From the NCBI GenBank assembly GCA_026014705.1, contig JAOZHU010000007.1:44287-108286 (forward strand): a stretch of 64,000 nucleotides of DNA, in the 5' to 3' direction. The notes under the pieces were generated by a model. The model was not told the origin of the DNA. It ran no database searches and saw nothing but the letters and a program-made list of their open reading frames with translations. A program made the translations under genes and the position numbers. Below, one piece after another: positions 52,546 to 60,830 of the stretch; the first letter of the stretch is position 1, and each line of letters starts with the position of its first letter. This DNA is from Candidatus Bathyarchaeota archaeon. Lineage in GTDB: Archaea; Thermoproteota; Bathyarchaeia; Bathyarchaeales; Bathycorpusculaceae.

Positions 52546-52992
52546 TTGAGCCGCACAGAAGACTCAGCTTCCGGCGTGGAAGAGCTAAGCAAGAAACTTG
52601 ACCAAATAATCCGCAGGCTTGACCTTCTTGAAAAACTGATTGCCGAGAAACCTGAATACGAAGGAGTAGCTGCTGCGTTGGGACTAACGCGGCTCGGCAT
52701 AGGCATGTACGGCGAACCTTTGAAGATTGCGGCACGTTTGAAGAACGCTGAAGCCTACCTGCGGCAAAAAACAATTTCGCAAGATGACATTTTAAGAGCT
52801 ATCATTCAGGCTTTAGCTATCAAAGGGCCACTGAACATCTCGGCAATAACGCGGCAGGTCGTAGCTATACGCGGAAAAGCAAGCAGACGCATAATACGCG
52901 AAAGAGTGAAAAAACTGCAGCAGCTAGGTGTCCTGCTGAGAAGAGAGGGGAAAGCCCCAACTTACGACTTGATTGAAAAGGCTGACCAGTAA
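52546..52992 (+). CDS. Coiled-coil/winged-helix regulator
   Basis: 148 residues from a TTG at 52546. A coiled coil (VEELSKKLDQIIRRLDLLEKLI) is followed by a short helical part (AAALGLTRLGIGMYGEPLK) and a C-terminal winged helix (RAIIQALAIKGPLNISAITR, RRIIRERVKKLQQLGVLLRREG). Its 3' end overlaps the first TGACCA box of the downstream promoter. It is the natural candidate for the protein that binds the TGACCA boxes driving the next two genes, which is inference. Confidence 0.7.
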   Translation: MSRTEDSASGVEELSKKLDQIIRRLDLLEKLIAEKPEYEGVAAALGLTRLGIGMYGEPLKIAARLKNAEAYLRQKTISQDDILRAIIQALAIKGPLNISAITRQVVAIRGKASRRIIRERVKKLQQLGVLLRREGKAPTYDLIEKADQ

Positions 52993-53041
52993 CGTGGTCA
53001 CTTTTATACAGAAAACCCAAATTCCGTGACCAACCTATATT
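52983..53041 (+). promoter_or_regulatory. Three-box promoter P1 (TGACCA type)
   Basis: TGACCA (52983-52988), TGGTCAC (52995-53001) and GTGACCA (53026-53032) lead into the TATA box CCTATATT (53034-53041). An ATG lies 24 bases after the TATA start, so the transcript is probably leaderless. The same layout recurs at 53868-53927. Confidence 0.65.
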
Positions 53042-53094
53042 AGTCTTGAAATAAAACATGGTATCTTTGAAAGAAAAATGTGGAAGTGCGATGA

Positions 53095-53640
53095 GTGACG
53101 TCAAATATTGGTTTCAGAATGATGGCTTTCGGGTTCAAGATTCGAGATTTTCTCAATCCCCGCCAAAACAGCGTGAAAGAAGTGGGACTGAAACCGGGAT
53201 TTCACGTAATAGACTATGGCTGTGGACCAGGCAGTTATGTGCTTCCCGTCTCGGAAGCTATAGGGTCGTCAGGCAGACTGTACGCGTTAGATATTAATCA
53301 TCTTGCCCTCGAGATGGTTGAGAAAATTGCAGCGAAAAAGAAACTGAAGAATGTGATAACAATTCAGTCCGATTGCGGCACGGGTCTCCACGATGAAGAA
53401 TTGGATGTTGCCTTGCTTTACGATGTCTTCCATGACATAGCTGATCAGAACGCGGTGCTGAATGAACTGCAAAGGGTACTGAAGCCTAATGGTGTGCTTT
53501 CCTTCAGTGACCATCACCTGAAAGAGAACGAGATAATTTCTAAAGTAACGTCAACGGGCTTGTTCAAGCTTCAGAAGATTAATAAATACACTTACACTTT
53601 CAGCAAGCAAACTGCTAAGTCCTCAAACTGGATGCTTTAA
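53095..53640 (+). CDS. Class I SAM-dependent methyltransferase, N-terminus possibly frameshifted
   Basis: The reliable part reads FGFKIRDFLNPRQNSVKEVG, the SAM motif VIDYGCGPGSYVLPVSEAIG, LYALDINHLALEMVEKI, DVALLYDVFHDIADQ and VLKPNGVLSFSDHH, a UbiE-like methyltransferase that acts on a small molecule or lipid. The upstream promoter points to the ATG at 53058 in another frame (MVSLKEKCGS, then MSDVKYWF). Deleting one base near 53114-53116 (TTTCAGA) would join that frame to RMMAFGFKIRDF, so a frameshift or sequencing error is likely. Otherwise the start is the GTG at 53095 or the ATG at 53119. The full gene would span 53058-53640. Confidence 0.7.
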   Translation: MTSNIGFRMMAFGFKIRDFLNPRQNSVKEVGLKPGFHVIDYGCGPGSYVLPVSEAIGSSGRLYALDINHLALEMVEKIAAKKKLKNVITIQSDCGTGLHDEELDVALLYDVFHDIADQNAVLNELQRVLKPNGVLSFSDHHLKENEIISKVTSTGLFKLQKINKYTYTFSKQTAKSSNWML

Positions 53641-53945
53641 AAATGAGCTGTTGTCGGGTAATGCAGACGCCGCGAAGCCATGTGTGGTTGGCGTAGAGCA
53701 AATTTTAGCGAGTAAATCATGATTGGGGCGCAAATTCAGTGATCAAGCAAACACAATGCAATGAAGCCAGGGGAGACTAAGCAAGAAATAAACGAAAACT
53801 AGACAAATTCAAGTCTTGATCAGAATGGAACTGAAAATGTCAGCTGTCGTTGGCGTCTTAATGATGGTGACCAATGGCTTGATCACTTTTGCACAGAATA
53901 CCTAACTACAGTGACCACTCCTATATTGTTCTTGAGGTGAAAAAT
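53641..53945. other. Intergenic region with extra TGATCA sites
   Basis: 305 bases. Besides promoter P2, it contains TGATCA at about 53738-53743 and 53817-53822, matching the middle box of P2. I see no coding signal in the rest. Confidence 0.4.
53868..53927 (+). promoter_or_regulatory. Three-box promoter P2 (TGACCA type)
   Basis: TGACCA (53868-53873), TGATCAC (53880-53886), GTGACCA (53911-53917) and the TATA box CCTATATT (53920-53927), aligned almost base for base with P1. The ATG at 53946 is 26 bases after the TATA start. Confidence 0.65.
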
Positions 53946-54329
53946 ATGACACATGAAGAAAGAAAAGACAAACAAATGGAGCCAGAAAACATCAAGGAAA
54001 TACTCAAAGTCGTCTCCACAGAAATACCCACAATGATCAAAAGCATTCTAACTTCAGTTTTCTCTGAAGAAGCGGGAAGAAACATGGGCAAGGCTGCAGC
54101 TGCATACTACAAAGAACTGAAAGACGGCGGGTTGCCTGACCAAGTAGCCGTGAAACTGACGGAGGAGTACATGCGCACTTTCACAAGCATCGGCGACATG
54201 CTCAAGAGTGCTGGAAGAGGCGGTTGGGGGCGTGGTCACGGCGAAGACGATGAAATAGGCAGAGAAATCGAGAAGAGAATCCACAATAAGCTCAGGAAAG
54301 GCGCAGACGACGAAGAGGAAGATGAATAG
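53946..54329 (+). CDS. Charged protein of the TGACCA regulon, unknown function
   Basis: 127 residues from the ATG at 53946 (GAGGTG six bases upstream; the track start at 53889 lies inside the promoter). Helices EPENIKEILKVVSTEIPTM and AEEAGRNMGKAAAAYYKEL-like segments are followed by a Gly-rich GRGGWGRGHGEDDEIG turn and a very acidic end (DDEEEDE). There is no membrane segment. I recognise no family. Its end overlaps the next gene by eight bases, so the two proteins probably act together, this one soluble and the other in the membrane. Confidence 0.6.
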   Translation: MTHEERKDKQMEPENIKEILKVVSTEIPTMIKSILTSVFSEEAGRNMGKAAAAYYKELKDGGLPDQVAVKLTEEYMRTFTSIGDMLKSAGRGGWGRGHGEDDEIGREIEKRIHNKLRKGADDEEEDE

Positions 54330-54624
54330 CCTTCCTCTTCTGATTGAAGCAAAGGGAGTGCTTGTATTGAACGCGGTTTCAGTTTTGACAGCAGTGATAA
54401 AGTCCTCTCCGCAGTTGGCGTTTATGGTCTTCAGCTTGTTCTGGATGTACCTTACTCTGGGTAGCCGAGTGCGCAAGACAAGGAAAGCAATCGAGAAACA
54501 ACTCATGCAGCAAGGCATGTCGAAAGAGGACGCGAAGCGTCTTAGCGCTTGCTTTGAGGAGCTCAAAGACAACATTACGCAAACGCTTAAAGAAGGGGTC
54601 ATAGGCGGTTTAAGACAGCGATAG
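54322..54624 (+). CDS. Small membrane protein coupled to the preceding gene
   Basis: 100 residues, starting at an ATG inside the end of the previous gene. One hydrophobic stretch (AFMVFSLFWMYLTLG) follows a shorter one (LLIEAKGVLVLNAVSVL). A basic stretch (SRVRKTRKAIEKQ) and the helix KEDAKRLSACFEELKDNIT should face the cytoplasm. The TTG at 54367 is another possible start. The partner is likely the charged upstream protein. The family is unknown. Confidence 0.6.
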   Translation: MNSLPLLIEAKGVLVLNAVSVLTAVIKSSPQLAFMVFSLFWMYLTLGSRVRKTRKAIEKQLMQQGMSKEDAKRLSACFEELKDNITQTLKEGVIGGLRQR

Positions 54625-54646
54625 ACCCAGATTTCTTTGTTTTCAT

Positions 54647-55411
54647 TTATGCGGTTTGCAGTGAACTGAGTTTGACTGCTATCTCGGTTGGATTTTGGGC
54701 GAGCGTTATTTCGCGTCCAACGATGAGGTATCGCGCGCCCGCTTTCACCGCTGTTTCCGCTGCGCCGCCTTGAGCGCCGATGCCGGGCGAGTATATGGGC
54801 ACTTTTTCGCCCAAAATTTCGTGGATTTCCGCTATTTTTTCGGGAACTGTGGCGCCCACTACCACGCCATCTGCATTCCATTTTAAGGCTTTTTTTGCGA
54901 AGGACACATACTGCGGCGTTTTTCTGCCTGTTTCCGAGTTGTATATGGTTTGTCCGTAGCCTTCAGCGGCGCCTTTGTGGCTCATGTACGCTAGGAGGAT
55001 TACGCCGCGTTGCTGTTTGTGTGCGACGTCGAAGATTGGTTGTAAGCCTTCTTCCCAGCCTACGAACGGATTCGCAATTAAAGCGTCGAAGCCTGCTGCG
55101 TAGTAGTATTCGGCGATGGTTTGGTTGGTTGAGCCGATGTCGTTGGCTTTGCAGTCCATTATGGCTGGAAGCCCTCTAGCGTGGATGTTGTTTATTAGTT
55201 GCTGGGTGCCATTGAAGGTGCCGAGCGGGAGCGTGAGGTGGTGGTTGATTTTGACGGCGCATATGTAGGGGTGAACTGCTTCTAGGACTTGTTGGGCTTT
55301 GGTGAGGAGGGTTGGGCGGTTTTCTGGGTTTTGGTATGGGAAGTCTAAGGCTAACACGATGCGTGTTTTCTTTTTTTTGGCTGTTTCCGCTATTTTTGTT
55401 CTGAAGGACAC
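54647..55411 (-). CDS. pyrF: Orotidine 5'-phosphate decarboxylase
   Basis: 254 residues from the GTG at 55411 (track start 55474), preceded by GGTGG. It makes UMP from OMP. TIM-barrel motifs are VLALDFPYQ, the catalytic region PAIMDCKANDIGSTNQ (DxKxxD type), LAYMSHKGAAEGYG and the phosphate-binding PGIGAQGGAAETAVKAGARYLIVGR near the C-terminus. It is convergent with the preceding small membrane protein, with 22 bases between them. Confidence 0.92.
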   Translation of the reverse strand: MSFRTKIAETAKKKKTRIVLALDFPYQNPENRPTLLTKAQQVLEAVHPYICAVKINHHLTLPLGTFNGTQQLINNIHARGLPAIMDCKANDIGSTNQTIAEYYYAAGFDALIANPFVGWEEGLQPIFDVAHKQQRGVILLAYMSHKGAAEGYGQTIYNSETGRKTPQYVSFAKKALKWNADGVVVGATVPEKIAEIHEILGEKVPIYSPGIGAQGGAAETAVKAGARYLIVGREITLAQNPTEIAVKLSSLQTA

Positions 55412-55518
55412 TGTGCCACCTGTGTCAGTATTTAGCTGTGTAAGCGAATAACTTTTACTGTTTTCGTGTGGCAAATTTATTTATGCTACTTGTGAAAGCT
55501 TGAAGTCTGAGTGAAAGG

Positions 55519-56418
55519 ATGCTTGGTGAGCTCGCGGCTTTAGGCGCAGCGGTTAGTTGGGCTGTGGCGCCGATACTTTACCGAAAAGCCCTGTTTAAAA
55601 CTAAGCCTGTCTCGGCGAATATTGTGCGGTGCGTGAGCAACGCGGCGGTTCTGCTGGTTGTGCTGTTGGTAACGGGCAACGGCGCCGTTTTAGCGAGTTT
55701 GCCCTTGGAAGCCATAGCGATGGTGGTTGCCAGCGGTTTGATTGGGTTAGGGTTGGGCGACACGTTGTACATGGTGGGTTTGAAGTCGGTGGGTGTTTCT
55801 AGGGCGGTTCCGTTGGCGTCGACGTACCCGCTGTTTAGTCTTTTGTGGGCGATTTTGCTGCTTGGTGAGCCTGTGGCGTTGCCAGCGGTGGTCGGAGCCG
55901 TGGTGATACTGTTGGGGATATGGTTGTTAAGTCATGAAAAAGAAAACGGCGGTAAGGGACTTCAAAGGGGGGTTTTGGTTAGGGGTGTGGCTGCGAGTTT
56001 GGTGACGGCTGTAGTGTGGTCTATAAGTATAACGTTGATTGATGCTGCGCTGAAGATTCCGAGCTCGAGCGGTTTGGATGTTAATTTCGCTATTTTGACG
56101 CTGAGGTTGGCGCCGCTTTCCGTTGTTCTCTTGGCTTTTGCGCCTGTTCTGGATAAGAAGCGCGGTTTTCTCAAGATGAAACGGCGAACCGCGGTTGAGC
56201 TTTGCGTGGGCGGGTTGGTTGCCAACGGCGTCGGCTGGTTGCTCATGAACGTCAGCCTCCTGAACATTTTGGAGTCTCAGGCGATTCCGATTTCTTCTAC
56301 CAGCCCGTTGTTTTCTGCAGTGGCGGGGTTTGCCTTGTTCCATGAGAAAATGACTGTTAATAATTTGTTGGGTGCGGTGCTGGTTGTTGTTGGGATATTC
56401 ATGATTTTTGTGGTTTGA
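55519..56418 (+). CDS. EamA-type (DMT) membrane transporter
   Basis: 299 residues with about ten membrane helices in two EamA repeats. The first begins LGELAALGAAVSWAVAPILYRKAL and includes GLGDTLYMVGLKSVGVSRAVPL, and the second has VAASLVTAVVWSISITLID and NILESQAIPISSTSPLFSAVAGFALFHEKM. Such carriers export or import small metabolites; the substrate is unknown. Coding is T/G-rich. It is convergent with the transglutaminase gene, with a 13-base gap. Confidence 0.9.
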   Translation: MLGELAALGAAVSWAVAPILYRKALFKTKPVSANIVRCVSNAAVLLVVLLVTGNGAVLASLPLEAIAMVVASGLIGLGLGDTLYMVGLKSVGVSRAVPLASTYPLFSLLWAILLLGEPVALPAVVGAVVILLGIWLLSHEKENGGKGLQRGVLVRGVAASLVTAVVWSISITLIDAALKIPSSSGLDVNFAILTLRLAPLSVVLLAFAPVLDKKRGFLKMKRRTAVELCVGGLVANGVGWLLMNVSLLNILESQAIPISSTSPLFSAVAGFALFHEKMTVNNLLGAVLVVVGIFMIFVV

Positions 56419-56431
56419 TACTTGACCCTTT

Positions 56432-57244
56432 TCATCGTCTCCGTGCTTTTGAAAGGGCAGACAAGATTGAAAGTACAACGATGACTATGATGAATAGAGC
56501 TTCCGTGTCGATGGAGATGGATAATGGCTGAGTTGGTTCGGGTTCCGCTGTGAAGTCCAAATTGCCGATGGCGTAGGCGGTCCATTCGCCGTCTTCGAAG
56601 TCTGGCGGAGTCCAGCCCAGCGGGTTAGAGCTGCCAGTGGCTTCTACCCATATCCAGCCTGCGTCTCTGTCGTCACCCGCGAGGTCCCAGTAGTTGTTTG
56701 CGTTTGGGAACTCGGGAAGCCAAATCAACACGGCAACGTGTTCGGGGGCGTCTACGAGGGCTACGTCGAAGCCGGCGGCAAAGTAGATTGTGCCGCATAG
56801 GAATGACATGTCTTCGCAGTCTCCGATGGCTTTGACGCCTGTGTTTTCGTTGAAGGCGTGTGCCATTTCATCTGCGTTCCATGCCCATTCTTCTTGGGAG
56901 ACGCCGTCTCTGAAGACGTTGTCGCTGTCGTATCCGTATTCTGTCCATGTTTGAACGTATTTTAGTATGGCGGCTGCCCTTTCTGTTTTGCTTGGGTAGT
57001 TGGTTTGGAACCTTTCGCCGATGCTGTATGCTAGTTCTTTGTTTTCGTCAAGTGTTTCGGTGGCTAGATTTGGCAGGTAGCCGTTTGGTCCGCCGTAGTA
57101 GTTTCTGTTTATTCCCCAGTTGTCGTGCCAGTCGCCGTCTTCGAGGGTGAAGCTTGAGGCTGGAAGCGCGTTGACTGTTGGGCTTTGTGCAGCAGCTATT
57201 GTGCAGAGAATGAGCATGAGGAGTATGGTGTGCTTGGGTTTCAT
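56432..57244 (-). CDS. Secreted, membrane-anchored transglutaminase-like protein
   Basis: 270 residues. A signal peptide (TILLMLILCTIAAAQS) precedes a transglutaminase-like cysteine protease fold, with Cys in IGDCEDMSFLCG, His in APEHVAVLIWLP and the acidic residue in WIWVEATG. The C-terminus has one membrane helix (ALFIIVIVVLSILSAL) then KARRR. Such proteins may cleave or cross-link surface proteins, which fits the many surface proteins encoded here. The DUF350-like membrane protein lies 13 bases upstream on the same strand, so they are probably one transcript. Confidence 0.8.
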   Translation of the reverse strand: MKPKHTILLMLILCTIAAAQSPTVNALPASSFTLEDGDWHDNWGINRNYYGGPNGYLPNLATETLDENKELAYSIGERFQTNYPSKTERAAAILKYVQTWTEYGYDSDNVFRDGVSQEEWAWNADEMAHAFNENTGVKAIGDCEDMSFLCGTIYFAAGFDVALVDAPEHVAVLIWLPEFPNANNYWDLAGDDRDAGWIWVEATGSSNPLGWTPPDFEDGEWTAYAIGNLDFTAEPEPTQPLSISIDTEALFIIVIVVLSILSALSKARRR

Positions 57245-57257
57245 TTGTTGTCCTCGG

Positions 57258-57740
57258 TTAGCCCATTGGAAGTGTTAAGCTTGCGAGCATGATGAGTCCG
57301 AGGAATACTTCGTAGCAGAAGAGGAAGACTCCGATGGCGGTTGGGTGCTTGTTGATGTCGTCTAGGTCAACTCCGAAGGGGCTGAGTTTGGCGAAAACTA
57401 GATAGAACAGTGCGCCGAGTAACAGGCTTACGAAGAAGCTGATGATTACGATGAGGAGTCGCTGGAGGTTGAAGTAGGCGCCGACGACTACCGACTGCGA
57501 AAGGAAGAAGGGGTTGACCATTGAGCCGTAAACAACCAGTCCAGCGTATACAAAAAAGCCGCCGACGAAAAGTCCAGTTGCCAGCGGATTGCCCTTGACG
57601 CTTTCTAGTTCTTTGATTTTCGTCGTAATGAGCGTGATGACTCTGATTCCAATATATCCGATCAGTAGGCAAATGAGGCTTGAAACGAAGGCTCGAACGA
57701 ACCATAAACCCAAGGACGCTAAGAGTTCTGAACCAGCCAA
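57258..57740 (-). CDS. Four-helix membrane protein (DUF350-like)
   Basis: 160 residues with four membrane helices in two similar halves: KGNPLATGLFVGGFFVYAGLV and NKHPTAIGVFLFCYEVFLGLI follow charged turns, the pattern of DUF350 proteins. The function is unknown; bacterial relatives sit with surface or stress genes. It is upstream of the transglutaminase-like gene and divergent from the COG1709 regulator. Confidence 0.65.
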   Translation of the reverse strand: MAGSELLASLGLWFVRAFVSSLICLLIGYIGIRVITLITTKIKELESVKGNPLATGLFVGGFFVYAGLVVYGSMVNPFFLSQSVVVGAYFNLQRLLIVIISFFVSLLLGALFYLVFAKLSPFGVDLDDINKHPTAIGVFLFCYEVFLGLIMLASLTLPMG

Positions 57741-57798
57741 CTTTGTTTTCCTCCGCAGAAGAGTGTATTTTATGAAAATAGATATAACGTTTTAGTCT

Positions 57799-58677
57799 AT
57801 GCACCCGCTGGGGCAATGGGCGTCGTCAGTGTTGCCTACCGCGGCACAGATTCAAGGTTTAGATAAAGTTTTATACCGCGTTCTTAAAGTGGATGCACGA
57901 GGACCAAGCGTGTCTGTGTCGCCTAGTATCCGCGAGATTCTGGCAAGGAGAATCGCAGGCGAAATCATACTCTCCAGCAAGCCTGGCGCTACGATGCGCA
58001 AGTGGCGCGAGCTCTTCGCGGTTTCACAGATAATTCTCTCGGAGAAAATGGCGCTTTCGCCCTCGGTCATAAGCGATTACGAGAGCGGCAGACGGAAAAG
58101 CCCAGGCGCCAAGTTCACGCGGCGGCTTGTGCTGGCGCTTTTGCAGATTGACGAGGAAAAGGGCAGCCGCTTCACCCGGGAATTCGCCAAGCTTACCAGT
58201 TCGCCTAGCATGGCAATCATCGACCTCAGAGAGTTCCCGATTCCCGTGCGCGTGGAGTATCTCTGCAAGGCTATCAACGGCGAAGTCGTGGCTTGCCAAA
58301 ACAAATACGTGAAAGAAGTCAACGGCTACACTGTCATCGACAGCAAGAAAGCAGTTGAAGCGCTTTCAGGCTTAGAGTACGCGCAGTTGTTCGGTGCGTC
58401 AACTGAACGCGCGTTGATATTCACGAACGTGGACGCAGGCAGTTTGCCCATGATGATTGTGCGCGTCAGCAACCTGAAACCGCGCGCCGTGGTGTTTCAC
58501 CGCACGAAACCAGACGAAGAAGCGGTGCGGCTGGCTGAGTACGAGCAGGTGCCGCTGATTTACTCTTCGGTGCCCACGGTTGAGCAGTTGGTGAAGTCGC
58601 TGCGGAAACTGTACCGCATAGCCCTGCGCATAAAACTTGGCAGGCGAGTTAAACCACCACCAAAAATAAGCGCCTAG
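57799..58677 (+). CDS. Archaeal XRE-type regulator (COG1709-like)
   Basis: 292 residues. A Cro/C1-type helix-turn-helix lies at about residues 64-110 (WRELFAVSQIILSEKMALSPSVISDYESGRRKSPGAKF). A larger C-terminal domain (about 145-270; FPIPVRVEYLCKAINGEVV, TERALIFTNVDAGSLPMMIV) is typical of COG1709 and may bind a ligand. The start is uncertain: the ATG at 57799 has no ribosome site but lies just after AT-rich sequence, so a leaderless transcript fits. The next genes are a restriction-modification pair; a link is not shown. Confidence 0.8.
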   Translation: MHPLGQWASSVLPTAAQIQGLDKVLYRVLKVDARGPSVSVSPSIREILARRIAGEIILSSKPGATMRKWRELFAVSQIILSEKMALSPSVISDYESGRRKSPGAKFTRRLVLALLQIDEEKGSRFTREFAKLTSSPSMAIIDLREFPIPVRVEYLCKAINGEVVACQNKYVKEVNGYTVIDSKKAVEALSGLEYAQLFGASTERALIFTNVDAGSLPMMIVRVSNLKPRAVVFHRTKPDEEAVRLAEYEQVPLIYSSVPTVEQLVKSLRKLYRIALRIKLGRRVKPPPKISA

Positions 58678-58702
58678 GTCAAGCTAACTGACGTGAAGGA
58701 AA

Positions 58703-59833
58703 ATGGTCAGAAAGACTTTAAGAAAAATGGAGTGCACATTAGGGTTTGTTCAGATTCCTGCCAGTGATAGGTCTGAACTGATCGGCAATGCTCAGTTGCC
58801 CTGTTCCACAAAAGTAAATGGTTGTGAAGCCAAGATTGACAAGTTTGGTAGGCTTTGGTGCTCAGTTCTCAAGAATAATTTCTCTTCTGGGTCAATAGTT
58901 GAATTGACAAAAACTGATACGGGATATGTTGTCTTTCCTGTTAAAACTGACAGTGGTATGGTCCCACAATGTCTGGATGCTCGTGTTGAAAACCAAAAAG
59001 ATAAAACGATGGTTATGCCTTCTAGTTTGGGTGAAGACTTGATAACAAGTACTCTCAAGCCATATTTTCACTTTAATTCAATTTACATTTTTAATGATAA
59101 CATCCTGAAAACTGAGGCCATAGAAGAAAGCAGCATCGACTTAACAGTTACATCACCTCCCTATGGGGTAGACATAAAGTATGAGAACTATGATGACGGA
59201 ATACCTTACGACCGTTATTTGAACTTCACCAAAGAGTGGCTTCAAAAATGTTTTGATTTCACAAAAAATGACGGCAGACTTTGTTTGAATGTACCTCTTG
59301 ACAAAAATAAAGGTGGGCAACAGAGTGTTGCAGCGGACGTTACCCACATTGCGAAGGAAATAGGCTGGAAATATCATTCTACAATCATCTGGAATGAACA
59401 GAATATTTCAAGGCGTACCGCTTGGGGTTCGTGGCTTAGTGCATCAGCGCCCTTTGTAATAGCCCCTGTTGAAGTAATATTAGTTCTTTACAAGAGAACA
59501 TGGAAGAAAGCTCACAAGGGAAAATCAGACTTGATTCGCAAAGACTTCATTGAATGGACCAATGGCGTATGGAATTTTAGCGGCGAAAGCAAAAATCGTA
59601 TTGGACACCCTGCTCCATTTCCGCTTGAACTTCCAAGGCGCTGCATAAAACTTTTCAGTTATGTTGGCGATACTGTTCTAGATCCATTCCTTGGAAGTGG
59701 CACAACATTACTTGCTTGTTTGGAAACCAAACGTACAGGGATTGGTGTGGAAATCAACAAAAACTATTGTGATATAGCAATTAGAAGACTAAAAGAAATG
59801 GGCATTTTCCAAACGAAATTGGCTACTTTATGA
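58703..59833 (+). CDS. Type II DNA methyltransferase, beta-class (probably N4-cytosine)
   Basis: 376 residues. The catalytic motif TSPPY (residues 150-154) comes before the SAM motif DPFLGSGTTLLA (about 327-338), the order of the beta class. SPPY, rather than DPPY, points to N4-cytosine methylation. The N-terminal 120 residues (VKTDSGMVPQ region included) match nothing I know and may help target recognition. It pairs with the convergent endonuclease gene, overlapping it by six bases. An ATG eight codons in is another start. The base composition is more A/T-rich than its neighbours, as expected for a transferred defence gene. Confidence 0.88.
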   Translation: MVRKTLRKMECTLGFVQIPASDRSELIGNAQLPCSTKVNGCEAKIDKFGRLWCSVLKNNFSSGSIVELTKTDTGYVVFPVKTDSGMVPQCLDARVENQKDKTMVMPSSLGEDLITSTLKPYFHFNSIYIFNDNILKTEAIEESSIDLTVTSPPYGVDIKYENYDDGIPYDRYLNFTKEWLQKCFDFTKNDGRLCLNVPLDKNKGGQQSVAADVTHIAKEIGWKYHSTIIWNEQNISRRTAWGSWLSASAPFVIAPVEVILVLYKRTWKKAHKGKSDLIRKDFIEWTNGVWNFSGESKNRIGHPAPFPLELPRRCIKLFSYVGDTVLDPFLGSGTTLLACLETKRTGIGVEINKNYCDIAIRRLKEMGIFQTKLATL

Positions 59834-60442
59834 ACCTCTTCGTATGTACACGAATTTTGAGTTCTCTTCACCCCATCTAATTAAGTCTTCAGGCAATTCA
59901 TTCAAACCTCGAATTATCCCACCAATATTTGTATGTTCGTCAGGCTTTTTTCTTGGGCAAAATTCAGCAACGTTCTCCACGTATACACCATCTATATAGG
60001 ATTCCGCGAGCATTCTGTCCTTTGTTGGTTCTTCAGGTTTTCCCCATTCCGATGACCATTTTGCAGTTTGCCCTCGACCAGCGTCTGGTGTCACCAGTAC
60101 AAATTTGGTTCGTGATGTCATCCTAAAAAGGAGACTGTAAAACAGACTTTCGGTAAATCGCCCATGTAAACTTAGTTTGCAGCTGATAACAGCGATTATT
60201 ATCTTGCCCTTGACGGCTACAAGATCTATGTCGCCCCAAACAGATTCCTCAACCGTAGAGACTTTCGTTGGAATCGAGAGTTTTCTCCATAAGTACGAAT
60301 TCTTGGGTATCTCATTTCCTTTCAAAATGGTTATATCTGTTCCTCGCAATCTCTTAGAAAGATATTGTTGAACGTAGTCTTCCCAGCCTCTACCCGTCTT
60401 TGCAACTCTTGATTGACGTTCTACCGCCGTTTCATCTTTCAA
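59828..60442 (-). CDS. Type II restriction endonuclease, BsaWI-like
   Basis: 204 residues. The nuclease core WGDIDLVAVKGKIIIAVISCK supplies D71/D73 and K89, a PD-(D/E)xK variant with SCK. LSLHGRFTESLFYSLLFR and WSSEWGKPEEPTKDRMLAESYIDGVYVENV match, from memory, the BsaWI family, whose type member cuts within CCGG-core sites. It should cleave unmethylated DNA that the neighbouring methyltransferase protects. The genes are convergent, a common arrangement for such pairs. The actual recognition site is a guess from the family. Confidence 0.8.
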   Translation of the reverse strand: MKDETAVERQSRVAKTGRGWEDYVQQYLSKRLRGTDITILKGNEIPKNSYLWRKLSIPTKVSTVEESVWGDIDLVAVKGKIIIAVISCKLSLHGRFTESLFYSLLFRMTSRTKFVLVTPDAGRGQTAKWSSEWGKPEEPTKDRMLAESYIDGVYVENVAEFCPRKKPDEHTNIGGIIRGLNELPEDLIRWGEENSKFVYIRRGS

Positions 60443-60590
60443 GCCAATCTCCCGTCTATTGAGACGCAGATATTGTCATTTAAGATTATCGCAATTTACT
60501 CCTTTTTGATTTCGAATTTATTTTGAAAATCTAAAGCCACTGCAATCTTTTAAAACATCTACCCTGAGAATTGAAACCTATTCGCTGATG

Positions 60591-60830
60591 TCATTGAGTT
60601 GAGATTCTCTTAATCTTTCTTTTTGATGAATAGTTGCATGCGCCGTCGGGAAAGACATCGTACAAGTCAGCGCCGCAGTTGGGGCAGAACATTTCCAAAT
60701 AGCCTTTAAACTCATCGCATTTGTACGTTCCTGAAACCGAATCAAAGACGTAAGTCGTGTAATCATTCTCAAGCACTTCAACAAGCGGCTGCCTGCAGCA
60801 AAGACAAATAGGCGGAACCCGCTTCACCAC
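60591..60830 (-). CDS. Small zinc-ribbon protein
   Basis: 79 residues from the GTG at 60830, seven bases after GAGGTG; the track starts five codons earlier at a TTG that overlaps the ribosome site. CLCCRQPLVEV at the N-terminus and MFCPNCGADLYDVF about 45 residues later form a two-CxxC zinc ribbon. The fold could bind nucleic acid or protein. No family name is certain. It is isolated between the restriction gene and leuA. Confidence 0.7.
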   Translation of the reverse strand: MVKRVPPICLCCRQPLVEVLENDYTTYVFDSVSGTYKCDEFKGYLEMFCPNCGADLYDVFPDGACNYSSKRKIKRISTQ

